DNA of 64,000 nt from Inconstantimicrobium porci (GTDB lineage: Bacteria > Bacillota > Clostridia > Clostridiales > Clostridiaceae), in contig NZ_VULX01000011.1 in NCBI RefSeq assembly GCF_009696465.1, forward strand, positions 28,527 through 92,526, given 5' to 3'. Position 1 is the first letter of the stretch. The number at the start of each line of letters is the position of its first letter. Under the pieces are notes generated by a model. It did not search any database, had not been told where the DNA came from, and saw only the letters and a program-made list of their open reading frames with translations. The translations under genes and the position numbers were made by a program. Below, piece after piece: positions 9,572-17,772 of this stretch.

Positions 9572-10891
9572 ATGAACAATAAGAAGAAAGGATGGGCTCT
9601 AATTCCTGCTGCAGTATTTTTGGTGCTGTATCTTGGACTTGGAATAACATTCGAATATGTATTTAAGATTGAAATGGGATTTTACAATATCCCAATAGTA
9701 GTTATTTTTATGATTTCTGTTTTTGTTGCATGTCTACAAAACAGAAAAGTATCATTTGACGAGAAATTAAACATTATGGCAAAAGGTATTGGAGATAAAA
9801 ATATTCTGACAATGATTTTGATATTTTTATGTGCAGGTATGTTTGTTGGCGTTACAGGAAGAGACAGTGCACAAGCTGTTGCATATATGATGCTTTCAAT
9901 AACTCCAGCATGGATGTCAGTTGCAATTTTATTTATAGTTGCCTGCTTTGTATCACTTTCAATGGGTACTTCATGTGGAACTATAACTCTACTTGTACCA
10001 ATTGCAGCTGCAGTTTCAAAAGCTTCAGGATATGATATTTCATTCTGCATAGGTTCAGTAATGGGTGGAGCTATGTTTGGAGATAACTTATCATTTATAT
10101 CTGATACAACAATCGCAGCATGTAACACTCAGGGCTGCAAAATGAAGGACAAATTTAGGGCAAACTTTAAAATAGCACTTCCAGCTGCTATCCTTACTTT
10201 GATAATAATAATTTTTATTTCTCTTAGAGGAAACGTTGGACAAGTTGCTGTACAGAACTACAATATAGTAATGCTTATTCCATATGTTCTTGTTTTAGTT
10301 GGCGGACTAATAGGCTTTAATGTATTTATAGTACTCTTAACAGGTATTGCTTCAGGGATTTTTATAAACCTTGTAACAGGAACAACAACTTTCTATAAAC
10401 TGCTTACTAATATGGGAAGCGGTGTCTCAGGAATGTATGAAACAATTATGGTTACTCTGCTTGTAGCTGCACTTTGTGCAATAATAAGACACAATGGCGG
10501 TTTTGATGCATTACTTGCCTTTATCAAAAAAGTATTTAAAGGAAATAAAGGTGGTCAGCTTGGCATGGGACTTTTAGTTGGCGTTATGGATATTGCTACA
10601 GCAAACAACACTGTTGCAATTGTTATGGCGGGTCCAGTTGCTAAAGAAATAAGTAAGGATTATAAAATTTCACCAAAAAGAGCTGCCTCAATACTTGATA
10701 CATTTTCATGTGTATTCCAAGGTATACTGCCATATGGTGCACAAATGCTGCTTGCACTTGCAGCAGCTACTGAATGTGGGTATAAGCTATCAGCATTTAA
10801 TATAATGCCAAAACTTTTCTATCCATTTCTTTTAGCAGCAATATCATTGATATACATACTATTTTCAAAAAAAGAAAAGATAACAATATAA
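9572..10891 (+). CDS. NhaC-family Na+/H+ antiporter
   Basis: 439 residues with 11-12 membrane segments. FVSLSMGTSCGTITLLVPIA and VMGGAMFGDNLSFISDTTIA are characteristic of the NhaC/COG1757 group, and the Asp residues in GDNLSFISD are candidates for ion binding. It would exchange cytoplasmic Na+ (or an amine/organic anion in some relatives) for protons. It is monocistronic, with CAGGAGAG 8 bp before the ATG and a strong terminator behind. Confidence 0.88.
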   Translation: MNNKKKGWALIPAAVFLVLYLGLGITFEYVFKIEMGFYNIPIVVIFMISVFVACLQNRKVSFDEKLNIMAKGIGDKNILTMILIFLCAGMFVGVTGRDSAQAVAYMMLSITPAWMSVAILFIVACFVSLSMGTSCGTITLLVPIAAAVSKASGYDISFCIGSVMGGAMFGDNLSFISDTTIAACNTQGCKMKDKFRANFKIALPAAILTLIIIIFISLRGNVGQVAVQNYNIVMLIPYVLVLVGGLIGFNVFIVLLTGIASGIFINLVTGTTTFYKLLTNMGSGVSGMYETIMVTLLVAALCAIIRHNGGFDALLAFIKKVFKGNKGGQLGMGLLVGVMDIATANNTVAIVMAGPVAKEISKDYKISPKRAASILDTFSCVFQGILPYGAQMLLALAAATECGYKLSAFNIMPKLFYPFLLAAISLIYILFSKKEKITI

Positions 10892-10906
10892 TAATTTAGA
10901 AATCAA

Positions 10907-10953
10907 AGCAGAAATTAGTTGTAAGCTTGCAGCTAATTTCTGCTATTTTTTAT
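10907..10953 (+). terminator. Intrinsic terminator of the antiporter gene
   Basis: AGCAGAAATTAGT and AGCTAATTTCTGCT form a near-perfect stem with a 10-base loop, followed by ATTTTTTAT. Confidence 0.88.
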
Positions 10954-11134
10954 GTTTATGTATTTCAGCATTGAATTTTATTATTTCGCATACTAATTTC
11001 CGCCACATAACATTAATGGTTATTTGGCCATAAATTACACTGGAATATCTTATGAGAAAAATTAGACTTATTTTTTCATAGTTTTATAATTAAAATCGTT
11101 AAAGTAGTTATTTCACTAAGGAGGAATGGCGGTT

Positions 11135-12880
11135 ATGAAATTTATTAAAAAACATTTAATCTACATACCCATAGCCACTGCAGCAATATCGCTTGCAGCA
11201 ATGATTATCACTGGTTATAAGGGAAATCTGGTCAATAAAAGCTATACGCTTTTTGTAAACGATTTGAATAGCAATAAAGTTTCATCGGTCAACATGAACA
11301 CATCTTCAAAAATGACTGTCATCTTAAATGATGGAACAAAGTATCAGACTGATAACCCTCATACAGATACTATAAAAGAGACTCTGCTTTTAAAAGGAAT
11401 TGATGTCAAAGACAGCAATAACGGACCTATAAGTGAAACTATTCCGCAAGCAGTTTTTGGCATTTCATTGATTGCCATAGCAGTAATATACATAACACAG
11501 GCAAGGTCAGGACGTTCTTCTGTAACTTCTATAGAAATGGAAGATTTCAGCAAAAAGAAAGATCATGTTCTTAATTTTGATTCTGTTGCTGGAAACGAAG
11601 AAGCAAAAGAAAGTCTTATGGATGTTGTGGACTTTCTTAAAAATCCTGAAAAATACAAAAAATATGGTGCTAGGATGCCAAAAGGAGTCATTCTTTATGG
11701 AGATCCGGGAACAGGCAAAACACTTCTCGCTAAGGCAGTTGCAGGTGAAGCAGGAGTTCCATTTTATGCACTTAGTGGCTCAGATTTTGTACAGGTTTAT
11801 GTGGGTGTTGGTGCAGCAAGAGTGAGAAGCCTTTTTAAAAAGGCAAAATCTCATGGAAAAGCAGTTATCTTTATAGATGAAATTGATGCCATCGGTGTTA
11901 AAAGAGGCAACGGAAAAAATGGTTCACGTAACGATGAAAAAGATCAGACTCTTAATGCGTTGCTTACTGAAATGTCAGGCTTTGGAGAAGCAGAAGGAAT
12001 TGTTGTAATAGCTGCAACAAACAGGCTTGATATGCTTGATTCTGCTCTTCTTAGACCAGGAAGATTTGACAGACATATTGAGGTTTCACTTCCAGACATT
12101 AAAGCAAGAGAAAAAATCATTTCTCTTCATTTAAGAAATAAGCCTCATTCCATTATAGATATAGAAACTATTGCTAAGAAGACTGCTTATTTTTCAGGTG
12201 CCAAGCTTGAAAGTCTTATTAATGAAAGCGCCATACTTGCTGCCAAGGACAATAGCAGTAAAATAACAGAAGAACATGTTGAAAAAGCTTATTCTATAAT
12301 CATTGCAGGTCATGAAAAGAAGGAAAGAAGCCACTTAAAGGATGAAGACAAGATTCTTACATCTTATCATGAAGCAGGCCATGGACTTGTTTCAATGATC
12401 TTGACTCCACAAGATAAAGTATCAAAGATTACCATCATTCCAACAACTAAAGGTGCTGGAGGTTACACTCTTACTATACCTGAAGACAACAATTACTATA
12501 GGATTGATTATCTTAGAAATAGGATAAAGGTAATGCTTGGAGGACGTGCAGCAGAAGAAATCATCTTTGGTAAAGACAAGATAACAACTGGAGCTGAAGG
12601 CGACATATCACAGACTACAGATACAATTCTTAAGATGGTTGCTGAATATGGTATGGGCGAAACTTTAGGTCTGATAAAGCTATCAAGCCTTGGCTCACTT
12701 GCATCAGGCTATGGAAATGCTGTCATAGAGGAATGTAAAAAACTTATCGATACTCTTTATGAAGAAACTATAGAATTATTAACTGAAAACAAAAAGACTC
12801 TAGAAAAAATTGCTTTAGAACTATTAGATAAGGAAACACTTTATGCTGATGAACTTGATGAAATTATGAGGGAAAAATAA
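11135..12880 (+). CDS. FtsH-like membrane AAA+ zinc protease (paralogue)
   Basis: 581 residues from the ATG at 11135; the ATG at 11126 is only 1 bp from AAGGAGG, so the downstream start with 10-bp spacing is preferred. Two membrane spans (about residues 8-26 and 105-122) bracket a small external domain. Then come Walker A GDPGTGKT, pore loop FVQVYVGVGA, Walker B VIFIDEIDAIG, sensor ATNR and the metal site HEAGH (about residues 412-416). The helical segment AYFSGAKLESLINESA replaces the usual GFSGADLENLLNEAA. It is shorter than housekeeping FtsH (about 600-650) and isolated from tilS/hpt, so it is probably a secondary paralogue. Confidence 0.9.
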   Translation: MKFIKKHLIYIPIATAAISLAAMIITGYKGNLVNKSYTLFVNDLNSNKVSSVNMNTSSKMTVILNDGTKYQTDNPHTDTIKETLLLKGIDVKDSNNGPISETIPQAVFGISLIAIAVIYITQARSGRSSVTSIEMEDFSKKKDHVLNFDSVAGNEEAKESLMDVVDFLKNPEKYKKYGARMPKGVILYGDPGTGKTLLAKAVAGEAGVPFYALSGSDFVQVYVGVGAARVRSLFKKAKSHGKAVIFIDEIDAIGVKRGNGKNGSRNDEKDQTLNALLTEMSGFGEAEGIVVIAATNRLDMLDSALLRPGRFDRHIEVSLPDIKAREKIISLHLRNKPHSIIDIETIAKKTAYFSGAKLESLINESAILAAKDNSSKITEEHVEKAYSIIIAGHEKKERSHLKDEDKILTSYHEAGHGLVSMILTPQDKVSKITIIPTTKGAGGYTLTIPEDNNYYRIDYLRNRIKVMLGGRAAEEIIFGKDKITTGAEGDISQTTDTILKMVAEYGMGETLGLIKLSSLGSLASGYGNAVIEECKKLIDTLYEETIELLTENKKTLEKIALELLDKETLYADELDEIMREK

Positions 12881-13105
12881 TTTAAAACTAAGGATGAAAT
12901 CAGCAAACTTATTTCTATAGTCTATATGGAGGACATTCTAAATCTCTGTAATTACAAAATTTATAGATTTTTAGGAGCTTGTCCTCTATTCTATTATACC
13001 TATCATATATAATATAATGATTACTAAGACTAATATCACACAAATACCAATTTTAATAAATACTGAACAATTTTATGCTTTTCCATAAAACCGTTCAGTA
13101 ATTTC
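12881..13105. other. Gene-free stretch with an inverted repeat remnant
   Basis: AGGATGAAATCAGC at 12891-12904 is the end of a dispersed-repeat copy in the opposite orientation to copy 2 just downstream. ACTGAACAATTTTATG at about 13060-13076 pairs with CATAAAACCGTTCAGT at 13085-13100 to form a hairpin without a T tract. No open frame with coding character is seen. Confidence 0.5.
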
Positions 13106-13250
13106 ACCGGAGGTTTGGAGGCAAAGCCTCCATTTAAGATAAAAACTAGCAAACGTAGTTATGCTAGTTTTCACCTTACCTGTGACTTATGACCTGTGAC
13201 CTTATACCTGTTTACCTTTTACCTGTGTGTGGCCTGTGACTTGTGACCTG
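13106..13250. repeat. Dispersed intergenic repeat, copy 2 (partial scaffold plus long heptad tail)
   Basis: GGAGGTTTGGAGGCAAAGCC opens the central hairpin. It is followed by the third hairpin AAAACTAGC-aaacgtagttat-GCTAGTTTT (13143-13171), then a modified end TTTCACCTT. The tail at 13177-13250 is about ten degenerate 7-bp units of the CCTGTGA / CTTATGA / CTTGTGA type, ending next to the pncB stop. Confidence 0.8.
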
Positions 13251-13255
13251 CTTTA

Positions 13256-14722
13256 TTATTTTTCGCCCTTTAATTTAGTAATTAATTCATTTTTCACATT
13301 CCAAAGCTTTTTAGATAAATCAATATAATATGTGTGTGGATTTTCAAATCTCTTTACTTCATCCCATAAATTATCAAGCTGAAGTTTTGTATAATTTCTT
13401 GTTTCTTCAAGAGTAGGGCTGTTATAAACAAGTTTTCCATCTCTAAATATTTCTTGCTGAAGTTCCATAACATAATAATTTGTTAGTGTTTTCTTCTTCC
13501 AAGTATAAACAGGGTCAAATATTGTATATGGCTCTTTATCATTTATTACTTCATCAGCCATAGTAATGACATCTCCTAGTGCTTTATGTGTATCCTTATC
13601 AAAGAATCTATAAACTTTCTTAAACCCTGGATTAGTGATCTTTTCAACATTCTCAGAAATTTTAATCTTAGGAATTATCTGTCCTTCATCATTTTCAACA
13701 GCTGCCAGTTTATAAACACCGCCAAATACAGGTTCTGATTTAGATGTTATCAGTCTTTCACCTACTCCAAAGCTATCTATTTGAGCTCCTTGCTGTAAAA
13801 TTGAAGTTATAATATGCTCATCTAATGAATTTGAAACTACGATTTTGCAGTCAGTAAGTCCTGCATCGTCAAGCATTTTTCTAGCCTTTCTAGTAAGATA
13901 AGCAATATCACCACTATCAAGTCTTATGCCCTTAAGTCTTTTACCCATTGGCTCTAAGACTTCTTTAGCAACTCTTATTGCATTTGGTACTCCTGAATTT
14001 AATACTGAATAAGTATCAACAAGCAAAACAGAGTTATCTGGATACATCTCTGAATATTTTTTAAATGCAGTGTATTCATCATCATAAAACTGAACCCATG
14101 AGTGAGCCATTGTCCCAGCTACAGGCATACCAAACTCTTCGCCGACAATTGTTGCTGCTGTTGCTGCTGCTCCTCCAATATAAGAAGCTCTTGCACCAAA
14201 CATTGCACCATCAGGCCCCTGTGCTCTTCTTGAACCAAATTCCATTACAGGTCTTCCATCAGCTGCTCTTACAATTCTGCTTGTTTTTGTAGCTATCAGT
14301 GACTGATGATTGATAGTTAATAGAATCATTGTTTCAAGTAACTGTGCTTCCTTAACTGGTGCCTTTACTGTTAATATTGGTTCACCTGGGAAAATTAATG
14401 TTCCTTCTGGAATTGCATATACTGAACCAGTGAATTTAAAGTTTTGAAGATAATTTAAGAATCTTTCATCAAAAGTATTAAGACCTCTTAAATACTCAAT
14501 ATCATCCTCATCAAATTTTAATCCTTCGATGTATTCAATAACCTGTTCAAGACCTGCCATTATAGCATATCCTCCATCCTCTGGTATCTTTCTAAAAAAC
14601 ATATCAAAGTATGCAGTTGTATCGCCCATTCCATCTAAAAAATAACCATTGCTCATAGTCAGCTCATAGAAATCCATTAACATACTCATGTTTCTTCCAT
14701 TTTTCAAATTCAATTTATTCAT
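13256..14722 (-). CDS. pncB: Nicotinate phosphoribosyltransferase
   Basis: 488 residues from the ATG at 14722, chosen because GGTGG lies 6 bp upstream; the open frame extends 27 codons further but over the operator. Motifs include MLMDFYELTMSNGYF at the start, EFGSRRAQGPDGAMFGARAS, GTMAHSWVQFYDDEYTAF and RLDSGDIAYLTRKARKML, all typical of the PncB family. It converts nicotinate and PRPP to nicotinate mononucleotide in the NAD salvage pathway. A perfect palindrome 25 bp upstream of the start, identical in core to one before the adjacent nrtR-like gene, indicates control by that regulator. Confidence 0.95.
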   Translation of the reverse strand: MNKLNLKNGRNMSMLMDFYELTMSNGYFLDGMGDTTAYFDMFFRKIPEDGGYAIMAGLEQVIEYIEGLKFDEDDIEYLRGLNTFDERFLNYLQNFKFTGSVYAIPEGTLIFPGEPILTVKAPVKEAQLLETMILLTINHQSLIATKTSRIVRAADGRPVMEFGSRRAQGPDGAMFGARASYIGGAAATAATIVGEEFGMPVAGTMAHSWVQFYDDEYTAFKKYSEMYPDNSVLLVDTYSVLNSGVPNAIRVAKEVLEPMGKRLKGIRLDSGDIAYLTRKARKMLDDAGLTDCKIVVSNSLDEHIITSILQQGAQIDSFGVGERLITSKSEPVFGGVYKLAAVENDEGQIIPKIKISENVEKITNPGFKKVYRFFDKDTHKALGDVITMADEVINDKEPYTIFDPVYTWKKKTLTNYYVMELQQEIFRDGKLVYNSPTLEETRNYTKLQLDNLWDEVKRFENPHTYYIDLSKKLWNVKNELITKLKGEK

Positions 14723-14746
14723 TTTTACCACCTTAACCCTTTCTTT

Positions 14747-14769
14747 CTTATAATCATTTTGATTATAAG
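14747..14769. promoter_or_regulatory. Probable NrtR operator before pncB
   Basis: Perfect inverted repeat: CTTATAATCA, spacer TTT, TGATTATAAG. The inner core ATAATCATTTTGATTAT is identical to the palindrome at 15726-15748 upstream of the NUDIX regulator. The position between the two genes, just upstream of the pncB start, fits a repressor site. Confidence 0.82.
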
Positions 14770-14814
14770 CATTTCTAAAAAAATTGCCTGCTTTATTAGG
14801 CAAGATTTTAATAA

Positions 14815-15717
14815 TTAAATATTCTTAATTTCATTTATTATATAGCTTTTATTTAGTATATATAATGATGACGGTCTATATGCTCTGTTACTCTTTACCT
14901 TATCAGTTTTACTTACCATAGGACTTATCCATCTTCTAAAGTTCTGTTTGACAAGAGTTCTTCCTAGAAGCAGCTCATAAACCTGCTGAAGCTCCATTAA
15001 TGTAAATTCCTTAGGTAATAAACTAAATGCTATAGTTGTATACTGAACCTTGTTTCTCATTCTCTCAAGTGAATAATTTAATATTTTAACATGATCAAAT
15101 GCCAGTCCTCTATCACCCTCTATAAGCTTTATCTCGAACTTTGAATTTTTATTATATCCTTTGATTTCGATATTCTCAGTAATTTCATAGACTATTTTTA
15201 TATCTTCGGCTACATTCTCTAGTATTATCTGCGAGATAATCTTAGTATCTTCAGTTTTTATAATCTTTTTCTTTATTGTAAACCAAGCAGCATCAGCTGC
15301 ATCATCACCAGCTTTAACATTAATGTTTTCCTTATTGACAAGTGCCATATATGAAGTTGATACAACTCTCATTCTTGGATCTCTATTAACATCTCCCCAT
15401 GTATAAAGCTGCTCTAAATAAACATTATCTATATTAGTTTCTTCTTTAAGTTCTCTATATACTGCATCCTCAATATTTTCATTTATATCAACAAATCCAC
15501 CAGGTATTGCCCAGCAGTTTTTAAACGGATGATTCTTTCTCTTTATAAGAAGCACTTTTAACACTTTTTCAGGTACTTTTTTAAGATCTTTCTCTTCTTC
15601 ATCATCAAGAGTAAATAAAATCATATCTACAGTTAGTGACGGCCTTTCATAATCATAAGGTTTGTAATTCTTTAAGAATTCTTCTTCTGTAACTTCATTT
15701 ATTTCCTTCAAATTCAT
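14815..15717 (-). CDS. nrtR: NrtR-like NUDIX regulator of NAD metabolism
   Basis: 300 residues. The N-terminal NUDIX domain carries an intact box at about residues 73-95: Gly73-Gly74, Glu80, and REL followed by KEET at 88-94. The C-terminal 100 residues contain a winged-helix pattern (FTLMELQQVYELLLGRTLVK, FRRWISPMV) as in NrtR-type repressors, which bind ADP-ribose in the NUDIX fold. Two copies of one palindrome, one before this gene and one before pncB, support autoregulation and control of NAD salvage. AAAGGAG precedes the ATG. Because the catalytic box is intact it may also hydrolyse ADP-ribose. Confidence 0.85.
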   Translation of the reverse strand: MNLKEINEVTEEEFLKNYKPYDYERPSLTVDMILFTLDDEEEKDLKKVPEKVLKVLLIKRKNHPFKNCWAIPGGFVDINENIEDAVYRELKEETNIDNVYLEQLYTWGDVNRDPRMRVVSTSYMALVNKENINVKAGDDAADAAWFTIKKKIIKTEDTKIISQIILENVAEDIKIVYEITENIEIKGYNKNSKFEIKLIEGDRGLAFDHVKILNYSLERMRNKVQYTTIAFSLLPKEFTLMELQQVYELLLGRTLVKQNFRRWISPMVSKTDKVKSNRAYRPSSLYILNKSYIINEIKNI

Positions 15718-15725
15718 GCTCCTTT

Positions 15726-15748
15726 CATATAATCATTTTGATTATATG
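15726..15748. promoter_or_regulatory. Probable NrtR operator before nrtR
   Basis: Perfect inverted repeat: CATATAATCA, spacer TTT, TGATTATATG, lying 9 bp upstream of the nrtR start and partly next to its ribosome site. Core identical to 14747-14769; only the outer bases differ, and they differ symmetrically in both arms. Confidence 0.82.
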
Positions 15749-15807
15749 TTTATTATATGACTACAGTTTATATTTTGCAAGTAGTTTTTATAAATTTTTT
15801 CCAAAAT

Positions 15808-15909
15808 AAAAAAGGGTGAAAGACATATTCCGAAGCCGACCTCGTTCCCTGCGGTCTCTCCAAGTCGTTTCTTCATATGTCTTTCACCCCTTGATGACTA
15901 TAAGGACGA
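15808..15909 (-). ncRNA. Candidate small RNA with long closing stem and terminator
   Basis: On the minus strand an extended -10 (TGGTATAAT, -10 at 15916-15921) with TTTACA at 15941-15946 would start transcription near 15909. The transcript contains GGGTGAAAGACATAT (minus strand) paired with ATATGTCTTTCACCC, enclosing about 46 bases with GACC/GGTC and GGCTTCGGA elements, and ends in TTTTTT at 15813-15808. A second, diverged copy of the folded part is at 50388-50445. I do not recognise a known riboswitch class. Confidence 0.5.
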
Positions 15910-16003
15910 AATTGCATTATACCATTATTTTACATAAACGTGTAAACCCTTTATTATAAAAACTTTATGTTGTTAAAAATTGCAGTTTTTGAATGCAATT
16001 TTC
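15908..16003. repeat. Short repeat of 96-97 bp with GAAATTGCA ends, copy 1
   Basis: Begins GAAATTGCATTATACC and ends TGCAATTTTC, i.e. inverted ends of about 9 bp. A relative of the same length lies at 27046-27142. The copy carries the promoter of the candidate small RNA, so the repeat may be a mobile promoter. Confidence 0.55.
15916..15946 (-). promoter_or_regulatory. Promoter of the candidate small RNA
   Basis: Minus-strand -35 TTTACA (15946-15941), 19-bp spacer, -10 TATAAT (15921-15916) with the TGG extension just upstream. The spacer is long, but the extended -10 compensates. Confidence 0.5.
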
Positions 16004-16069
16004 TATACAATAAAAAAGAGCTTACGCTCCTTAAATTGTTTTCTTGAATTATACATTTTTATATAAAGT

Positions 16070-16255
16070 AGGTCACAGGTAACAGGTCACAAGTCATAGG
16101 TAATGATATAATTAGATTCACTACGTTTCCTAATTATTAATATAATGGAGGTTACACCTCCAAACCTCTAAATTTGATAACACAAAGCTTTTTAGAAACT
16201 GCCGTCAGGAAGTTTCATCATTAGCTGTGACCTGTTAGTTGTGATCAGTGACCTT
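16070..16255. repeat. Dispersed intergenic repeat, copy 3 (heptads on both sides)
   Basis: Inverted relative to copy 1. Left tail 16070-16107: AGGTCAC, AGGTAAC, AGGTCAC, AAGTCAT, AGGTAAT. Then AATTAG-attcactacgtttc-CTAATT (third hairpin), GGAGGTTACACCTCC (central hairpin) and GAAACTGCC-gtca-GGAAGTTTC at 16196-16216. The right tail to 16255 again has CTGTGAC/TTGTGAT units. Confidence 0.8.
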
Positions 16256-16329
16256 TTGCAAAGACTAATTTATCTAGATGTTTATACTGTAGTTAGTGAA
16301 ATTATATAATGTGGGATATCTAGTATTAA

Positions 16330-17769
16330 TTATTTCTTCTTCCAAAGCATTGGAGAGAATAATATAACCATTGGTATTAGTTCAAGTCTTCCTGCAAGCA
16401 TATCAAACATAAATATACACTTTGAGAAAGGATTGAACTTGCCGAAATTCTCCATTGGTCCAACTTGATCCAGTCCTGGTCCTATATTGTTAAGCGTTGC
16501 AGCTACAGATGTAAAGTTTGTTTCAAAACTGTAGTTTTCCAGTGAAATAAGCAGTACTGATACAACAAAAACAATAAAATATAAAACAAGATATGTATTA
16601 ATAGATTTTACAACTTCCTTTTTAACCTTTTTGCCATCCATATGTGTTATATTTACACTTTTGGGATGTACAAAGGATGCTATCTCATTTCTGACATTTC
16701 TCCATGCAATTACTATTCTTGAAACCTTGATTCCACCACCTGTACTTCCTGCACAAGCTCCAACAAACATTATAGCAACAAGTATGGTTTTTGATAATGA
16801 AGGCCATAAGTTAAAGTCTGCAGTAGAAAATCCTGTTGTGGTAATTATTGATGCAACCTGGAAAAATGACTGCTGCATTGCACTTCCTAATGAAGGGAAT
16901 GCACTACGTATATTAAAACCAATAACTACTGTTGCTATAAGGATAATTCCTATATAAGCCTTAAGTTCATCACTCTTAAGTATTTCCTTTGGCTTCTTAA
17001 CAAGTGCCAAAAAGTATATTGTAAAGTTTACGCCAAACAGTGCCATAAACACAGCTACTACATTTTGAATATACATGCTGTACTCAGCCATGCTGGAATT
17101 TCTGATACCGAATCCTCCAGTTCCAGCTGTAGCAAATGATGTTGTTACTGCCTCAAAAAGGCTCATGCCTCCACAAAGAAGCAGTATACATTCTGCTACA
17201 GTAAGTGCTGTATATATTCCATAAAGTATAAGCGCTGTAGAATTTACTCTTGGCACAAGCTTACCTACACTTGGTCCTGGACTTTCTGCACGCATAAGAT
17301 GCATATTATTTCCTCCCGCAAGCGGTATAATGCATAAAACAAATACAAGTACACCCATGCCGCCTATCCAGTGAGTGAAGCTTCTCCAGAAAAGCATACA
17401 TTTTGATAGAGCTTCAACGTCAGATAATATAGTTGCACCAGTTGTTGTATATCCTGATATTGTTTCAAATAATGCATCAAATACTGAAGGAATCTCACCA
17501 CTGATTAAAAACGGAAGTGCTCCTGTTATACTTACAACTATCCAGCCAAGAGCTACAGCTGTAAAACCATCCTTTGCATAAAATGCTTTATTAGATGGTT
17601 TTTTATATGTAAATATTGCTCCTGTCACAGCACATATTATTGCTGAAATCAAAAAAGCATTGCCACTCTTCTCTCCTAAAAAAAGAGAAATAATATATGT
17701 AATAAGTAAAAATCCACTCTGAAAATTAAATATCCAGCCTAAGATGTATGTAATAAATCTAAAATTCAT
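16330..17769 (-). CDS. trkH: Trk-type K+ uptake channel subunit, TrkH (copy 1)
   Basis: 479 residues, about ten membrane spans. Four pore loops with the selectivity-filter glycines can be read: SGYTTTGATIL, TSFATAGTGGFG, ITTTGFSTADF and LNNIGPGLDQVG. The conserved ACAGSTGGGIKVSR also fits TrkH. It would be gated by the TrkA protein encoded 4 bp upstream. A second, closely similar trkA-trkH pair follows upstream, so this is a tandem duplication. No clear terminator is seen downstream. Confidence 0.95.
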   Translation of the reverse strand: MNFRFITYILGWIFNFQSGFLLITYIISLFLGEKSGNAFLISAIICAVTGAIFTYKKPSNKAFYAKDGFTAVALGWIVVSITGALPFLISGEIPSVFDALFETISGYTTTGATILSDVEALSKCMLFWRSFTHWIGGMGVLVFVLCIIPLAGGNNMHLMRAESPGPSVGKLVPRVNSTALILYGIYTALTVAECILLLCGGMSLFEAVTTSFATAGTGGFGIRNSSMAEYSMYIQNVVAVFMALFGVNFTIYFLALVKKPKEILKSDELKAYIGIILIATVVIGFNIRSAFPSLGSAMQQSFFQVASIITTTGFSTADFNLWPSLSKTILVAIMFVGACAGSTGGGIKVSRIVIAWRNVRNEIASFVHPKSVNITHMDGKKVKKEVVKSINTYLVLYFIVFVVSVLLISLENYSFETNFTSVAATLNNIGPGLDQVGPMENFGKFNPFSKCIFMFDMLAGRLELIPMVILFSPMLWKKK

Positions 17770-17772
17770 TTT

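Noticed and set aside
9682..10128. 148-codon minus-strand frame
   Set aside because: Antisense shadow of the NhaC-type gene.
13060..13100. Hairpin as ftsH terminator
   Set aside because: It lies 180 bp past the stop and has no T tract; more likely part of the repeat-rich gap.
14065..14292. Plus-strand frame rich in Leu and Gln
   Set aside because: Antisense shadow of pncB; low-complexity composition arises from the Ala-rich codons opposite.
15808..15909. Glycine riboswitch or other known aptamer
   Set aside because: GGAGAGACC recalls the glycine aptamer, but the CACCGAAGG-type partner and tandem layout are missing, and no gene follows on that strand before nrtR's stop region.
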